From: Neocallimastix lanati (nom. inval.)
Lineage: Eukaryota > Neocallimastigomycota > Neocallimastigomycetes > Neocallimastigales > Neocallimastigaceae
Assembly: GCA_016946835.1 (NCBI GenBank)
Contig: JACVTC010000090.1
Coordinates: 124,001 to 188,000 of the forward strand
Direction: 5' to 3'
Length of the DNA: 64,000 nucleotides
A program made the translations under genes and the position numbers. Shown piece by piece: positions 39,390 through 51,902 of the stretch; the first letter of the stretch is position 1, and each line of letters begins with the position of its first letter. The notes below the pieces were generated by a model. That model did not search any database. It saw only the letters and a list, made by a program, of their open reading frames with translations, and was not told where the DNA came from.

Positions 39390-40200
39390 AGTTTTTGTTA
39401 TATTTTATAATACAAAATGAAAATTATTTTTGTATTTACACAATTATGTGATTAATTTTTAATTATATTGTTGTAGTATTATTAATATATTATTGTAAAT
39501 ATTGTTATTATGCTTATTCTTTTTATTATTTATTTTGCTTTATCAAAATAATATATATAAAATAAAGAACGAGCATATTTAATTGAATAACAAATATTTT
39601 ACCATTTTTTTATTTCATTAAAATATTATTATTATTAATATTTAATTCTTTTATTAGTTATTTTATTTATTAAAATAATGTATATTAAAAAAAGAACAAA
39701 TATTATTAATATAATAACACATATTATACCATATTTTTTTTTTTTTTATTATATTATTCATATATATATTTATTCTTACAGAAAAAGCTATAAATAATTT
39801 TATTCTTATTCTTATTTTTTTTATTATTTATATATGTATTAAAAAAGATATATATATATATATTAATATAGTAAAAAAGCCATAAATCCAATTTATTTAG
39901 CAAAAAAGCAAATGAAAAAAAAAAAAAAAAGAGAGACGAAAAAAAAAAAAAATTATAAAAGGTGTATAAAATAAAAGTGTTAAAAAGTAAAAAATAAAGA
40001 GAACAAATATAAAAGTAAAAAGCAAAAAACAAAAAACAAAAAACTTTTTAAAGAGTTTATTATAGTTTTATTAAAGTGTATAATACTTGTTTATTTTTAA
40101 TTATAAATTATTAGCTATTAGGAATATAAAATACATTAGTTACCTTTTTTATAATTTATAATATTTATATTTATATTTATATTTATATTTATATTAATAT
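39390..40200. other. AT-rich 3' flank, no gene seen
   Basis: Holds T/A runs and a chance Phe/Tyr-rich minus-strand ORF (39754-40032) caused by A-rich sequence, with nothing that looks conserved. Confidence 0.6.
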
Positions 40201-40985
40201 TTATATTTATTTTATTTTATTCAATCCATATTTTATATTCATATTCTACTATTCATTTTATTTTATTTTATTTAATCTGTACTTTAATATTTGATATTCT
40301 ACTATTTATTTTATTTTATTTTATTTTATTTTATTCAATCTGTACTTTATATTCATATTCTACTATTTATTTTATTTTATTTTATTTTATTTTATTTTAT
40401 TCAATCTGTACTTTATATTCATATTCTACTATTTATTTTATTTTATTTTATTTTATTTTATTCAATCTGTACTTTATATTCATATTCTACTATTTATTTT
40501 ATATTATTTTATTTTATTTTATTTATTTATTTTATTTTATTTTATTTTATTTTATTTTATTTTATTTTATTTTATTTTATTTTATTTTATTTTATTTTAT
40601 TTTATTTTATTTTATTTTATTTTATTTTATTTTATTTTATTTTATTTTATTTTATTTTATTTTATTTTATTTTATTTTATTTTATTTTATTTTATTTTAT
40701 TTTATTTTATTTATTTTATTTTATTTTATTTTATTTTATTTTATTTTATTTTATTTTATTTTATTTTATTTTATTTTATTTTATTTTATTTTATTTTATT
40801 TTATTTTATTTTATTTTATTTTATTTTATTTTATTCAATCTGTACTTTATATTCATATTCTACTATTTATTTTATTTTATTTTATTTTATTTTATTTTAT
40901 TTTATTTTATTCAATCTGTACTTTATATTCATATTCTACTATTTATTTTATTTTATTTTATTTTATTGTATTGTATTATATTGTA
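40201..40985 (-). repeat. Minisatellite block, inverted relative to 1-660, with long (TTTTA)n
   Basis: Six units read TTCAATCTGTACTTTATATTC followed by ATATTCTACTATTTATTTTA, the reverse complement of the core at 1-660 and 51903-52835. Pentamer stretches between units grow from a few copies to more than 60 (40500-40830). A long Phe/Tyr/Leu ORF through here is an artefact of the repeat. Confidence 0.95.
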
Positions 40986-41056
40986 TTTTTTATTTCTTAT
41001 TTTATATTTTATACTCATTTTTTCAAAAATGAAATGGTTTATATATATATATTTTT

Positions 41057-42720
41057 TTATTCTCTATAAGGTAGAATATTTTTAATATAAATTATTATTC
41101 TTGACCTATCTTCTTGTAGTTTCAGGGTATTCCTAATTATTTCCTTTGTCGTATAAGGGCCTATATAATATGGATCCAATTTATGTTTTTGAAATTGTTT
41201 AATTTTCACCTTATCGCCAATTTTATACTCAGGAAGTTTTTTCATACTTCATTTCACTTCTCTTCTAATCTTCCAATAATTAATTGTACCAAATTTCTTG
41301 TTTGTAGCATCTTTTACTCATTTAGTAAGTTCCAAAATTCTTTTTATTAATAGTTCGTCAATTGAGCGTTTGACAGGTTCCTCCAGAGAATTCGTTAAGG
41401 TAATTTCTTTAGGAAGTAAATCTTCGCTACCATATATTAACTCGAAGCTTGAATAGCCACTTACAGAAAATTTAGAAGTCCTAATTGCCCATAAAGCCAA
41501 TGTTAACAAGGTATCCCAATAATCATTTTTATCACCAAAGTTTCTTAATTGCTTCCCAGTTTTATTATTTCTATTTTCAACTAGACCATTAGATGGAGAA
41601 TAATATCAAACAACATAATGAATATATACTCCATAAAGATCTAAGAATATTTTTGTGAAATTACTGTCCAATTGAATACCATTATCCATCATAATTATAT
41701 GTGGTAGTCCATGTCTACTAAAAACATATACTAAGAAATTAACAGCGTCCTAGGAAATGATTGTTTGAAAAGTTTCTGTTTCTTATCCATAAAGTAAAAT
41801 AATCCTCACAAGTTATGATTATATATATGACTTTTTGATGTAGTTTTAAGAGGCCTAATAACATCCAATCCTTATCTAACAAAAGGAGCTTCTATAGGAA
41901 TTCTAAATTGTTCAACTAAATTAGGAATAGGCTCAGATCTATTTAACTGATATATCTTACAAATGAAAATATACTTTTTTATATAAATGACCATATTTCA
42001 TTTGTAAGAGCCTTTTTTAATGTATTAAAACTAACATTATGCACATCCGTCCATTCAAAAGTGGAAATTTTCTTTAAAATTTTACATAAAGGAGAGGATA
42101 AGGAAGTATAGTTTTCAATAAAATTTCTATAATCGCCAACCATACCAAGAAAAGAACGTAATTCTGTAATATTCGTAGGTCTAATTTGTTAATTGCATAA
42201 ATTTTCTTTTCTAGAGGGAGCAGACCTTTATGGGAAATTTAATGTCTTAAAGCTTCAACTCAGAAGACACAAAAATGGCATTTTTCAATATTCATTTTTT
42301 ACTTGTATTTCCCTGAGAATTCTAAAAATATTAGCCAAATCTATTAAATGCTATTCAATGGATAATAAATAGACAATAATATCATCCAAATATATTTGTT
42401 CACATTTATATATTAAATCGAAAAATATACGATTCATTTCACGTTTGAAAATAGTAGGGGTGTTCTTTAATCCAAATAGTATAACTTTAAAGTAATAATT
42501 TCCAAATTTTGTTGTAAACGAAGTAAATTCCTTGTCTCTTTCATACATAGGTATCTAATGATACCCACTAAATAGATCAAGAGAATTGAAAATAAAAAAG
42601 CTTCTTTTAATGAATCAAATATTTCTTGAATTATAGGGATTGCGTATACGTCTTTTTTTAAAATTTTATTTAACAATCTATACAAAACCTCCACTTACCA
42701 TTTTTCTTAGTTACCTTTAA
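41057..42720 (-). pseudogene. Ty3/gypsy pol relic (reverse transcriptase and integrase)
   Basis: Read on the minus strand from 42720: KKNGKWRFCIDC, YAIPIIQEIFDSLKEA, TKFGNYYFKVILFGLKN, then IYLDDIIVYL with the catalytic YLDD of gypsy-type reverse transcriptase. Integrase follows at about 41800-41320: HGLPHIIIMDNGIQLDSNF, SPSNGLVENRN, LALWAIRTSKFSVSGYSSF, ELIYGSEDLLP. The end at 41057-41245 (YKIGDKVKIKQFQKHKLDPYYIGPY) is the integrase C-terminal domain. RNase H is missing or too decayed to see, so there was probably an internal deletion near 42000-42350. Many stops and frame changes make it non-functional. No LTR is recognisable; the minisatellite at 40201-40985 abuts its 3' side. Confidence 0.85.
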
Positions 42721-43696
42721 ATAACTTAGAAAATTTGTATGCATTTAGGAAAGGAAAAAAATTATATAATAAAATAACTATAATGCTAAAAAAAAAACAT
42801 AAATATTTATATTTTGTTAATAATACAAAAATATTTTTTTATCAGATACCTTAACAATAATCAAATTTCAAGTTCATTGGTAAAAGAAATTAAACAATTC
42901 AATAATCTTATAGCACTATAAGATAAAAATTAATAAATATATATTTTTAAATATATATTTTAAAAAAACTTTATTAGTTATTAAAAAATTTTTTATTGTA
43001 TTTTAAAATAAATAAATAAAAAAAAAAAAAAAAACGCTAAAGTAATCTCATGAGTAAAAATATAAGTGGAGAAATTATTTTATCAGATTCTATGGAAAAT
43101 ATGTAAATATAAAAAAAATTTAAAGAAATCTTTAAATTTTAAAATAATATCATTTTTATAAAAATACTAGTAATAGGAATAATACTACTAGTATTATTAC
43201 TATTATTAATAATAATCATAATAGTGTTAATAAAATAAAAGTAATAATAAAAATTTTATTAATAATAATATTTATAAATATATATTTATTGTATGTTAGT
43301 GAAGTAGGAAATAATCAATTTACAAAATTTACAAAATTTGATTCTAGTAACTCAGCTAAGGGATTATAGCACTTGAATGTGAAAAATTTTTATAATAATG
43401 TTAATACTATTTAATATATATATATATATATATATATACTAATTATTAAAAAAATGTAATATTTTTCTTATTTTCTATTTTTTTTTTTTTTTTTTTAGCT
43501 TTATAGTTATTTTATTATATAATTTTTTTTTCTTTCCTAAATGGAAAAAATTTAATGCATACAAAATTTCTAAGTTTTTTAAAACTTTAAAATTATATGG
43601 GAATTCAAAAAGTTCATTATTTTCCATATGTCTATAAAAAAGCTATATTTATATATTTTATAATAAAAAAAAATTTATTTTTTTGTTCTTTTAATT
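42721..43696. other. AT-rich DNA, no gene seen
   Basis: Short AT-simple segments, including a TA run at 43419-43438 and a T run at 43480-43497. No coding signal. Confidence 0.6.
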
Positions 43697-44904
43697 TTAA
43701 GAGTTAATATATAAATCATTTAAAAGATTAATGAAATCATCAAGGTTTTTACTAATGTTTGGAGTATTTAGAGAATCCAATAAAACGTTATAACTAAATA
43801 ATACTTTTCTATTTACTTTTTTAAAAGTAACAACAGATTCTGTATTGAATGTGAACTCCGTATTTTCGTTTTCGTTTAGATTTCTTTCATTACTTTTTCT
43901 TAAAATTTTTCTTTCAATAATGTGTATATAATTTTCAATCATTTTTCTTATAATTTTATTCATAACATCTATTAATTTTTGATAAATTTGATTGGTCAGT
44001 TGAAGATATTTTATTTTGTTAGTTTCATTATTACTTTTTTCATTTAATGCATTTATAATCTTCATAATGGAATTCTTTTTCTTAACTAATTTTTGAATCA
44101 CCTTCTCCTTATTTTCATTTAAGCCATCTTTAGACCTCTTTGTTTTATTATTAAGTATATTTTCTAATGTATTTTCAATTTTCTTTGTGGTTGTTACTAA
44201 AGTTTTTGCGGTTTTCTTTTTTTCATTCAATTCTCTTGATTCAATGAAAATCTTAACTCCTTCATCCATAATAACATCACTATTAGAATCAGAATCATCA
44301 TCTTCACTATTTGCTAGTGTTTCACTTAAATCTAAATCATCATTTTTATGTTTTTTATTTCAATCAGAACCGCTGTTTGTATCACTATCACTATCACTAT
44401 CACTATCGAAAGCATCAGATTCATTTTTATGCTTTTCACTTGAATCAGAACCACCGTCAGTATCATTATCACTATCCGAATTAACAAAATCAGAGTCAAC
44501 CTTATTATTAGTATTGGAAATGCTAATTTCATTGTCATTTTCATTCTCATTTTCAGAATCCGAATCCGAATCCGAACTAGAACCAGAACCAGAACCTGAA
44601 TCTGAATCTGAATCTGAATCTGAATCTGAATCTGAATCTGAATATGAATATGAACCATAATTAGAACCATAATTAGAACCATAATTAGAACCATGATTAG
44701 AATCAGAATCAGAATCTATTTTGTTATTAAATTTAGTGTGAGAATCATCGATTTTAGTGAAACTAAAATCTGAATCACTATTTTGTGATTCATTAAAATC
44801 ACTTATGTCAATTTCTTCCCATTAATCTTGTTTATATTTTTTTTAGTATTATCTTTTTTATTATCAGCTCTTTTCTTATTTGAATTTTTATTAAAATTTT
44901 CCAT
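43697..44904 (-). pseudogene. Broken acidic Ser-Asp-repeat protein gene, unknown family
   Basis: From an ATG at 44904 the frame reads MENFNKNSNKKRADNKKDN, then shifts at an A8 run near 44850. The next frame holds a TAA at 44822-44824 and then WEEIDISDFNESQNS, SNYG repeats, runs of Ser-Asp and Gly-Ser, and Glu-Asn repeats. A TGA at 44360-44362 interrupts; the parallel repeat KHKNESD has TCA there, so it arose by one base change. The same frame continues through NSDVIMDEGVKIFIESREL into a Lys-rich helical C-terminal region (44269-43697) with a possible coiled coil. So one gene of roughly 400 residues is broken in three places. An alternative is a shorter live gene starting at the ATG at 44269 (190 residues). 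No known domain. Confidence 0.55.
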
Positions 44905-44939
44905 TTTTTTATACCAATTATTATTATAAAGTGTAAGAA

Positions 44940-45058
44940 AATAATAATAATATAATATAATATAATATAATATAATATAATATAATATAATATAATATAA
45001 TATAATATAATATAATATAATATAATATAATATAATATAATATAATATAATATAATAA
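44940..45058. repeat. (TATAA)n pentamer repeat
   Basis: About 22 perfect TATAA pentamers, just upstream of the broken Ser-Asp gene's ATG. Confidence 0.97.
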
Positions 45059-45370
45059 AAAATGTTAAATGAATTTTTTTTATATTAATTTTTTTATTAT
45101 TATTTAAAAATAAAAAAAATAAAAAAGAAAAAAGAAAAAGAAAAAAAAAAAGAAAAAGAAAAAAATATGGTGCTTTTAATTTTTATTTTCATTCATAAAA
45201 AAACTATCTAATATTTTTAATTTATTAATTTTTTTTTTTTTTTTTTTTATAATTAATCAATACCCAACAATTTTAATTAATATATTTATTTAAAATGAAA
45301 ATTAATAAAAACTAGATATTTGTTATATATATTTAAAATGATAATATTTTTTTTTCTTAATTCTTGTTAA

Positions 45371-45420
<50 letters not shown>

Positions 45421-47202
45421 CGTTTATATCTATATTATATAATTTTTAATATATATTATAAATAAATATATATTTTAAATATATAAATTAATTTTATTTA
45501 TTCTCTTTATTTTATTTAATCATTTATTATTTATTTATTTATTTATTTTTATTTATTATAACATATATATGTTACTGAGTCACACAGAATGTAGTGCACA
45601 CACAATATTTATATTATTACATGAATGAAACTTTAATAATAAATTAAGATAATTATATAATTTATATAAATTATACAATACTAAATTATTAAATAATGTA
45701 AAATTATGATGATTAAATTGATTAAAATATAAGAATTAAAATTAAAACTATTTAGATATTTAGATTCTTAATTATTAAGTTTATTTACAATAAATTTAAA
45801 ATATGTAAATATTTGGAGATGTCAAATACTATTTTAAAAATAATTACTTTCATGAAATTGCTTTAGTTGAGAAATGAATATAAATTAGAATAAGAAATAA
45901 TATTTAGAAAGATGTTACTAATTGTCTAGGTAAAATTAGATATTAATTATAATAATTAGAAGTTACTAATTGACCTGTAAAATTAGGAATATAAATTTAG
46001 TATGAGTTATTAAAATTTTCATATAGGTTTACTAATTACCTTTAAAAATTAATATTTTAAAAAAATAATAAAATATAATGTTTCAAAAAAAAAATCATTT
46101 TATTTAATCCGATTGATTATTTTTTTTTTTTTTTTTCAAAAATGATTTATTTTGTATAATAAAATGTATAGTCACTCACATAATGGTTATCTATCACCCA
46201 TTAGTGTCCAACAGTTATTTTTGTTGGTGTGATTATATATAGCATACCAGTACATCGTAGTTAATCATAACACCTTGTTACACGTTACACGATTACTAGG
46301 AGCAATTCCCTATATAATGTAAGAATAAAATAATTATTTAATATATTTAATATTATAGTTAATAATATATATGAATATATAATTAATATATGAATAAGAA
46401 CATATTTCAGAAACTATCAATGACACAAAGATATAAATTTAATATTTAATAATTATTAAATATATGAATATGTTGCTTATATTCTTTTTATATTTATCTT
46501 TATATAGTTATGAAATATTTCCTTAAATGAAATTGAGTTAATGTTAAAATAAAAAATAATATATTTACTTATTAATTTTTAATTTTCATTAACAAATCCA
46601 CTCAAAAAATCATTAACAAATCCACTCAAAAAAAAAAATGAAGTTTAAAATTATACATTATAATATATTATCCATATAAATTTATTAAATTTTAGATTTA
46701 TGATACTGATATAAAATGAAAATAAAAACTTTAATTATTAATAAATTATTTTATTAATAATTACATAAAAATAAATTAATTAGTCATTTGATTAATTATC
46801 ATATGATTTATATAATGATCTAAAAATAACGTGATAAAGTATAAATTTATATAATATCATAAATTCTCTAAAATACATAAAATTAATGTAAACATAAAAT
46901 TTATAACATAAATTTTATGTTATGTAAATATGTAAATAATTTATAAATTAATTAAGTTTTATTTTATTTTAATTATTTTATTTTATTATATTTTTATTAT
47001 ATTTTTATAATATTTTTATAATATTTTTATTTTTTATATTTTATAATTATTTTATTATTTATATTATACTTTTTATAATATTTAACTAAATATTTATTTT
47101 GTATTATTTTTAAATAGTTTATAATTAAAGGAAATTATATAAAGAATACATTTTTTTTATGTAAATTCTTTGCAATTCAAATAGTTAAAATTATAATAAT
47201 AA
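45059..47202. other. AT-rich DNA with a patch of normal complexity
   Basis: Mostly A/T-simple, with a T run of about 50 bases at 45373-45420. Two patches stand out: 45572-45612 (TGTTACTGAGTCACACAGAA and GCACACACAA) and 46170-46310, a 140-base segment with a small CCAACA/TGTTGG hairpin. Neither is coding. They may be LTR or other transposon remains preceding the copia element, but no terminal motif confirms it. Confidence 0.5.
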
Positions 47203-50200
47203 AAATTCGAAAATGTCCTCTATTCTAAACAAGTTAACAAGAATCTTCTGAGTGGAATTAAACTTGCGAAGAATGGATTAAAATGTAACATTAAATCCAG
47301 GAGAGACAAAGTTTTTCTCACTTTAAAAACCACACTTGAAAACAAAAGAACAATTAACATAGGCACATTTAAAGCTAATAAAAACAATACAATTCATATA
47401 CTTACGAAGAATAAATCGAATTTAAAGAATTGTATTGACATCGTTTCACCTGAAGAAACAATGGACATAAATGACCAGTCTAAAATGCTATGGCATAGAA
47501 GACTTGGACATTTTTATCAAGACAATTTAACTAAATATCTAAAACTCCACAATGTCAAAATTAATGAATGCTTAAATTGTAAAATTGCCAAATTAAATAG
47601 GAAACCCCATAATGGAGACACTCCAAAGGCAAAGCATCCACTAGACGTAATCCATTCTGATGTTATCGGCCCTATTTCAAAATCATACTCAGGGAAAAGG
47701 TATGTTCTTACTTTTATTGACGAATATACTCGCAAAAGTTGGATCTTCCTCTTGGAAAACAAATCAGAAGTTCCAAGAACAATTATAAATTTCTTTACTT
47801 ACTTAAATAATCAATTCTATTATAATATTAAAACTTTTCGTTCGGATCAAGGTACTGAATATAACAATAAAAAGGTACTAAACTACTGCAAGGAACACGG
47901 TATAATAAAAACATTTTCACCACCATACAATCCTCAAAACAACGGGATTGCTGAACGATTCAACTACACCATTGTAAGTTGTGCAAAAACTTTAATTCAG
48001 TGGAGCAAAATGTCTAGTGAGTTTTGGGATTACGCTATCAAATATGCAAATTTACTTTATAACATAACTCCACATAAAGGAATTGGAAATAAAATTCCAA
48101 ATGAAATTTATTATAACAAAAAGATCAGTCTTAAATATATTAAAGTCTTTGGTTGTGATGCCTACTATAAAGATTTTTCACAAGGAAAAATGAAATTTGA
48201 TAGCAACAGTAAAAAGGGCGTATTTTTAGGAATAAGCATTGAATCCAATTGCTATATAATTATGGATTCAAAGGACTACAGTATTCACTTAGTAAGAGAA
48301 GCAGTATTTGATGAAGAAACTCCATCAAATTTATCAACCAAGATACTCAACAATAAATTACCAACCAACATTTTCAATAACGACAATTATATTTACGAAT
48401 TACCAATTATCAACTCTAACGAAAATGAAAATACATACGATGATTCTGGAAAATTGATATATAATGAAGAATCTAATGAAGAATCTAATGAAGAATCTAA
48501 TGAGGAATCTAATGAAGAAAATACAGAATCCAAAGAAAATAATTCTTCATCAAGAAAAGGTGAGGAATCAGAAATTGATTCACCTGTTTCATCTATTAAA
48601 AACAATAATATTAATAAAATTATAAATACTCCTATTACTAACAACAAGAAAGATGAGAATAATAACTCTGCTAAAGGTAAGGAACCTGAAGACAATTATC
48701 TAAATGATGAAAAAATTGAATCCATTGATGATCTATCTTCAGATTTCCAATCTATTAGTGTTTCAAATGATGAATCAAATTTCTCTGGGAACATTTCTTT
48801 AGAAAAGGATAAAATAAAATTTAATCCATCTACTAAAAGAAAGTCATCAACTTGTAATATTTCACCTACCAAAAAGAAGATTAACTTAAACAATGAAATA
48901 TTAAACACTGTTCCCCTTAAACATAAATTGATTCATTCCGAACATCCAGAGAGTAAGAAATTAAGACCATCCATGAATGAATCGCATAAAAGACCTGGAA
49001 ACCCTATTCAATCCAACAGTAACAAAAAGTACAAGATCTCCCTCGACAATGTTGAAACTTCTAAAAGATGTATTACTGAAACACCTCTTTCATATAAACA
49101 AGCCATCACACGTTCAGATAAAATCCGGTGGATAGAAGCTATGAATTCCGAATTACAAAACTTCTATGACAACCGAACCATGATTTTTGTTAAATCTCTT
49201 CCTCCTGATGTTAAACCCATAACTACTAAGTGGGTCTATACTCTCAAAAAGGACGGTAATGGTAATATCTCAAAATACAAGGCTCATCTGGTTGCTCGTG
49301 GTTTCACCCAGAGAAAGGGAATTGATTATAACTTAACATATTCTCCTACCCTTAGTTTAGATAGTCTAAAACTTATAATTGCGCTTGCTTCAAAATTCAA
49401 TTGGGATCTAATGCAGCTTGATATTAAAGCTGCCTATCTTAATGCTCCGTTGGATAAGGATATTTATGTTAATATCCCCCCTGGTGACAAGAATTTTGGT
49501 AAAGGTTATTGGCTTCTTAGAAAAGCTTTATACGGATTAAAACAATCAGGTCGCCAATGGCACATCCACTTCACAAACTTTCTCAAAAATAATGGTTTCA
49601 CTCAATTGACATCTGAACCATGTATTTTTGTTAAAATGGAGGGAGGAAGAGCTGTCTGTATTATTGGAGTTTACGTAGATGACTTATTAATAACAGGAAT
49701 AAAATACTATATAAATAAAATTATTAAAAGAATTAAGAAAAACTTTAAAGTTTTAAAATGCAGTGAAGCGGATTATATTTTAGGAATTAATATTGAAAAG
49801 GAAAATACAAGCTACGTAATTTCTCAAATTCAATTAATAAATGATATATTACAAAAATTCAAAGTTAAAAATATAAGAAAGTCAAAAACGCCTTGTTCAA
49901 GCATCTCAAATTCAGCAAAGAATAATGAACCATTCGATAAAACAACATTTAAAAGTGCAAACGGATCGTTAATCTATCTAGCCAGGTGTACCCGTCCAGA
50001 TATTACTTACGCTGTAGGAAAGATTGCTAGAAATTCTGAGAATCCTACCATAGCTGATTGGAAAATGGTAATAAATATATTAAAATATTTAAATTATACT
50101 AAATACTACAAAATTAAATATAAAGGACAGGGGGAAATTATGGCATATACTGATGCTGACTACGCTGGTGACCCAAAAGATAGGAAATCTACTTCGGGGT

Positions 50201-51397
50201 ATATAATATCAATGAATAATGATCCAATATGTTGGCAATCCAAGAAACAAACAGTAGTTGCCACATCTACCGCGGAAGCTGAATACATTGCTACCGCTGA
50301 ATGTACTAAAAAGGTTTTATGGATCCGAAATATTTTATATGAAATATTCAACATTAAAAAACCAATAAAAATATTCACTGATAACTTAGCAAGTAAAACG
50401 ACAATAGAAAACGGTGAACTCAACAATAAATTAAAACATATAGAATGTAAAGAGTTCTATCAGAAACAGATTACAAATAACAAATTTTAACACCAAAATA
50501 AAAAAAAACACGTAATAAAAATTCGTTTTTTTTAAATAAAATAATCTTTATTAATTAAAAAAAATTAAATCTCTTTTTGTTATTAACTATCATATAGTCA
50601 ATAACTAATACATCGATTTAATTATAGAAATTTACATGTATTTATATTTTTTCATTATTACATTATAATATATTATTTCTATCTAATTTACATATATTAC
50701 TATTTATTTATAAACAAAATATTTATTAATAATTTTATTAAATATTAATTAACTAAACTAAACAATAATTAATTTAATAAACTTTCAACTTATTTACAAT
50801 AATAATTAAATTCAATAACAACTCATTTATTATATATTTATTATATAAATATTATTAATACTAATGTTTATATATTTACAATTCAAAACTATTTTTGTAA
50901 ACTATTTAAACTAATTTTAACTATTTAAAACTATTCCGAAATTAATTTTAAAGTATTTTAAACTAACTAAACTAAATTAACTAAGTTAAATAGAATAACT
51001 ATTTTAAATAAACTAAACTAAATTAACTAACTTAAATAAATTATTTAGATTTAAGTTATTATCCAAAATTATTTAAATAATAATTTTTCCTTTATGAAAA
51101 GTTTACATAAATTTATAATTAATTTTCATATACGTAAATCATAAATTTATGTAATTTTATTACATTAATTAATTATGTAATAATTAATTATTAAAGATTT
51201 TATTAAATCTTTACATAGAAATAAAATTTTACTTCAATAAAGATAATATCAAAAATAACAGAATAAAATTAGAATACATCAATACCGAAAGGATGTTGGC
51301 CGATCCATTAACAAAAGATTTTAATGGACCAAAAATGATTAAGTTTACAAACCAAATCTTTGACAAGCAAACATTCTGGTCTGAGGGGGAATGTTAG
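47203..51397 (+). pseudogene. Ty1/copia pol (integrase, reverse transcriptase, RNase H), interrupted
   Basis: The open frame starts at 47203, after a stop at 47200, in the end of the protease region (FENVLYSKQVNKNLLSG). Domains follow in order: gag-pre-integrase HHCC zinc finger (HRRLGH...CLNC); integrase core with Asp in VIHSDVIGP, Asp in TFRSDQGTEY and Glu in NGIAERFN; an acidic linker with ESNE repeats; reverse transcriptase (TKWVYTLKKDGNGN, ARGFTQRKGID, LMQLDIKAAYLNAPL, IGVYVDDLL); RNase H (YTDADYAGDPKDRKSTSGYI, STAEAEYIATAE). After KHIE at 50445 a 770-bp insert intervenes; the same frame resumes at 51221 (IKFYFNKDN, INTERMLADPLTKDF) and stops at 51395-51397 inside the LTR start. No gag, protease active site or 5' LTR is seen, so the copy is 5'-truncated. 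Few other defects, so it decayed recently. Confidence 0.92.
50446..51215. mobile_element. 770-bp insertion with TG..CA ends, candidate solo LTR
   Basis: The insert starts TGTAAAGA and ends TCTTTACA, so its ends are an 8-base inverted pair beginning TG and ending CA, as LTRs do. It is flanked by TAGAA on both sides (50441-50445 and 51216-51220), a 5-base target duplication typical of LTR elements. The interior is AT-rich and non-coding. Removing it with one TAGAA joins the copia RNase H frame exactly. Alternatives are a small non-autonomous DNA transposon; the 5-base duplication favours an LTR. Confidence 0.75.
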
Positions 51398-51575
51398 AAT
51401 ACAAAGAAAAATATATTAAATTTATATTAAAATAATTTATGTGTATTAAATAAATTAAAAGATATTTTTATAATACAACGAACTTGTTGTTAAGCTAATA
51501 CAATGAAATATATTATGTAATAATTTCTCGTTATATTTTTATTTAGCCACAAATAGTATAAATACAAATGTAATC
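51381..51575 (+). mobile_element. Copia polypurine tract and start of the 3' LTR
   Basis: CTGAGGGGGAA (51381-51391) is a polypurine tract, the plus-strand primer site. It is followed directly by TGTTAGAATACAAAG, the LTR start, whose TAG is also the pol stop. The LTR runs to the MULE insertion at 51576 and appears to continue at 55972, past CTTCTCCCAGTAAGAGACTG (56100), perhaps to a TTTTAACA near 56271-56287 that would pair with the TGTTAGAA start. That end is a guess. Confidence 0.75.
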
Positions 51576-51627
51576 GGGGGTGTGTCATTTCGAAAATTTT
51601 TATTACATAAATTTGTATTTTGTTGTA
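51576..51627 (+). repeat. Left terminal inverted repeat of the MULE
   Basis: Starts GGGGGTGTGTCATTTCG and ends TTTTGTTGTA. The stretch 51586-51627 is identical to the reverse complement of 55912-55953. Confidence 0.92.
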
Positions 51628-51902
51628 GTACATTTCGGAAAACATGGCGTATTATAATGTAATAAATAAATAAATGAATAAATAAATTATAAATGAATAA
51701 ATAAATTTCTAAATAATAATAAAAATAAAAAAGACAAACGTTTATTATGACTAAAAAAATTTTTTTTAGAAAATTAAATAAAAATATATATATATATATT
51801 ATAATTACTACATATATAAAATAATTATTATATTTTTTTTATTTTATTTTAAATATTATTAATTATTATTTATACATTAATACCTTTTTTATATTATCAA
51901 CA

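Noticed and set aside
40291-41085. 264-codon Phe/Tyr/Leu ORF
   Set aside because: It is the (TTTTA)n minisatellite read through; pentamers cycle frames without stops.
44187-44694. Ser/Glu-rich plus-strand ORF and Ile/Val-rich minus-strand ORF
   Set aside because: Both are shadows of the Ser-Asp repeat frame, whose GAT/TCT codons give open alternative frames.
47517-50426. Several minus-strand ORFs across the copia pol
   Set aside because: Antisense shadows of the pol frame with no domain of their own.
50446-51215. Intron inside the copia pol frame
   Set aside because: No GT..AG pair restores the frame; the 5-bp direct duplication and TG..CA ends explain it better as an insertion.
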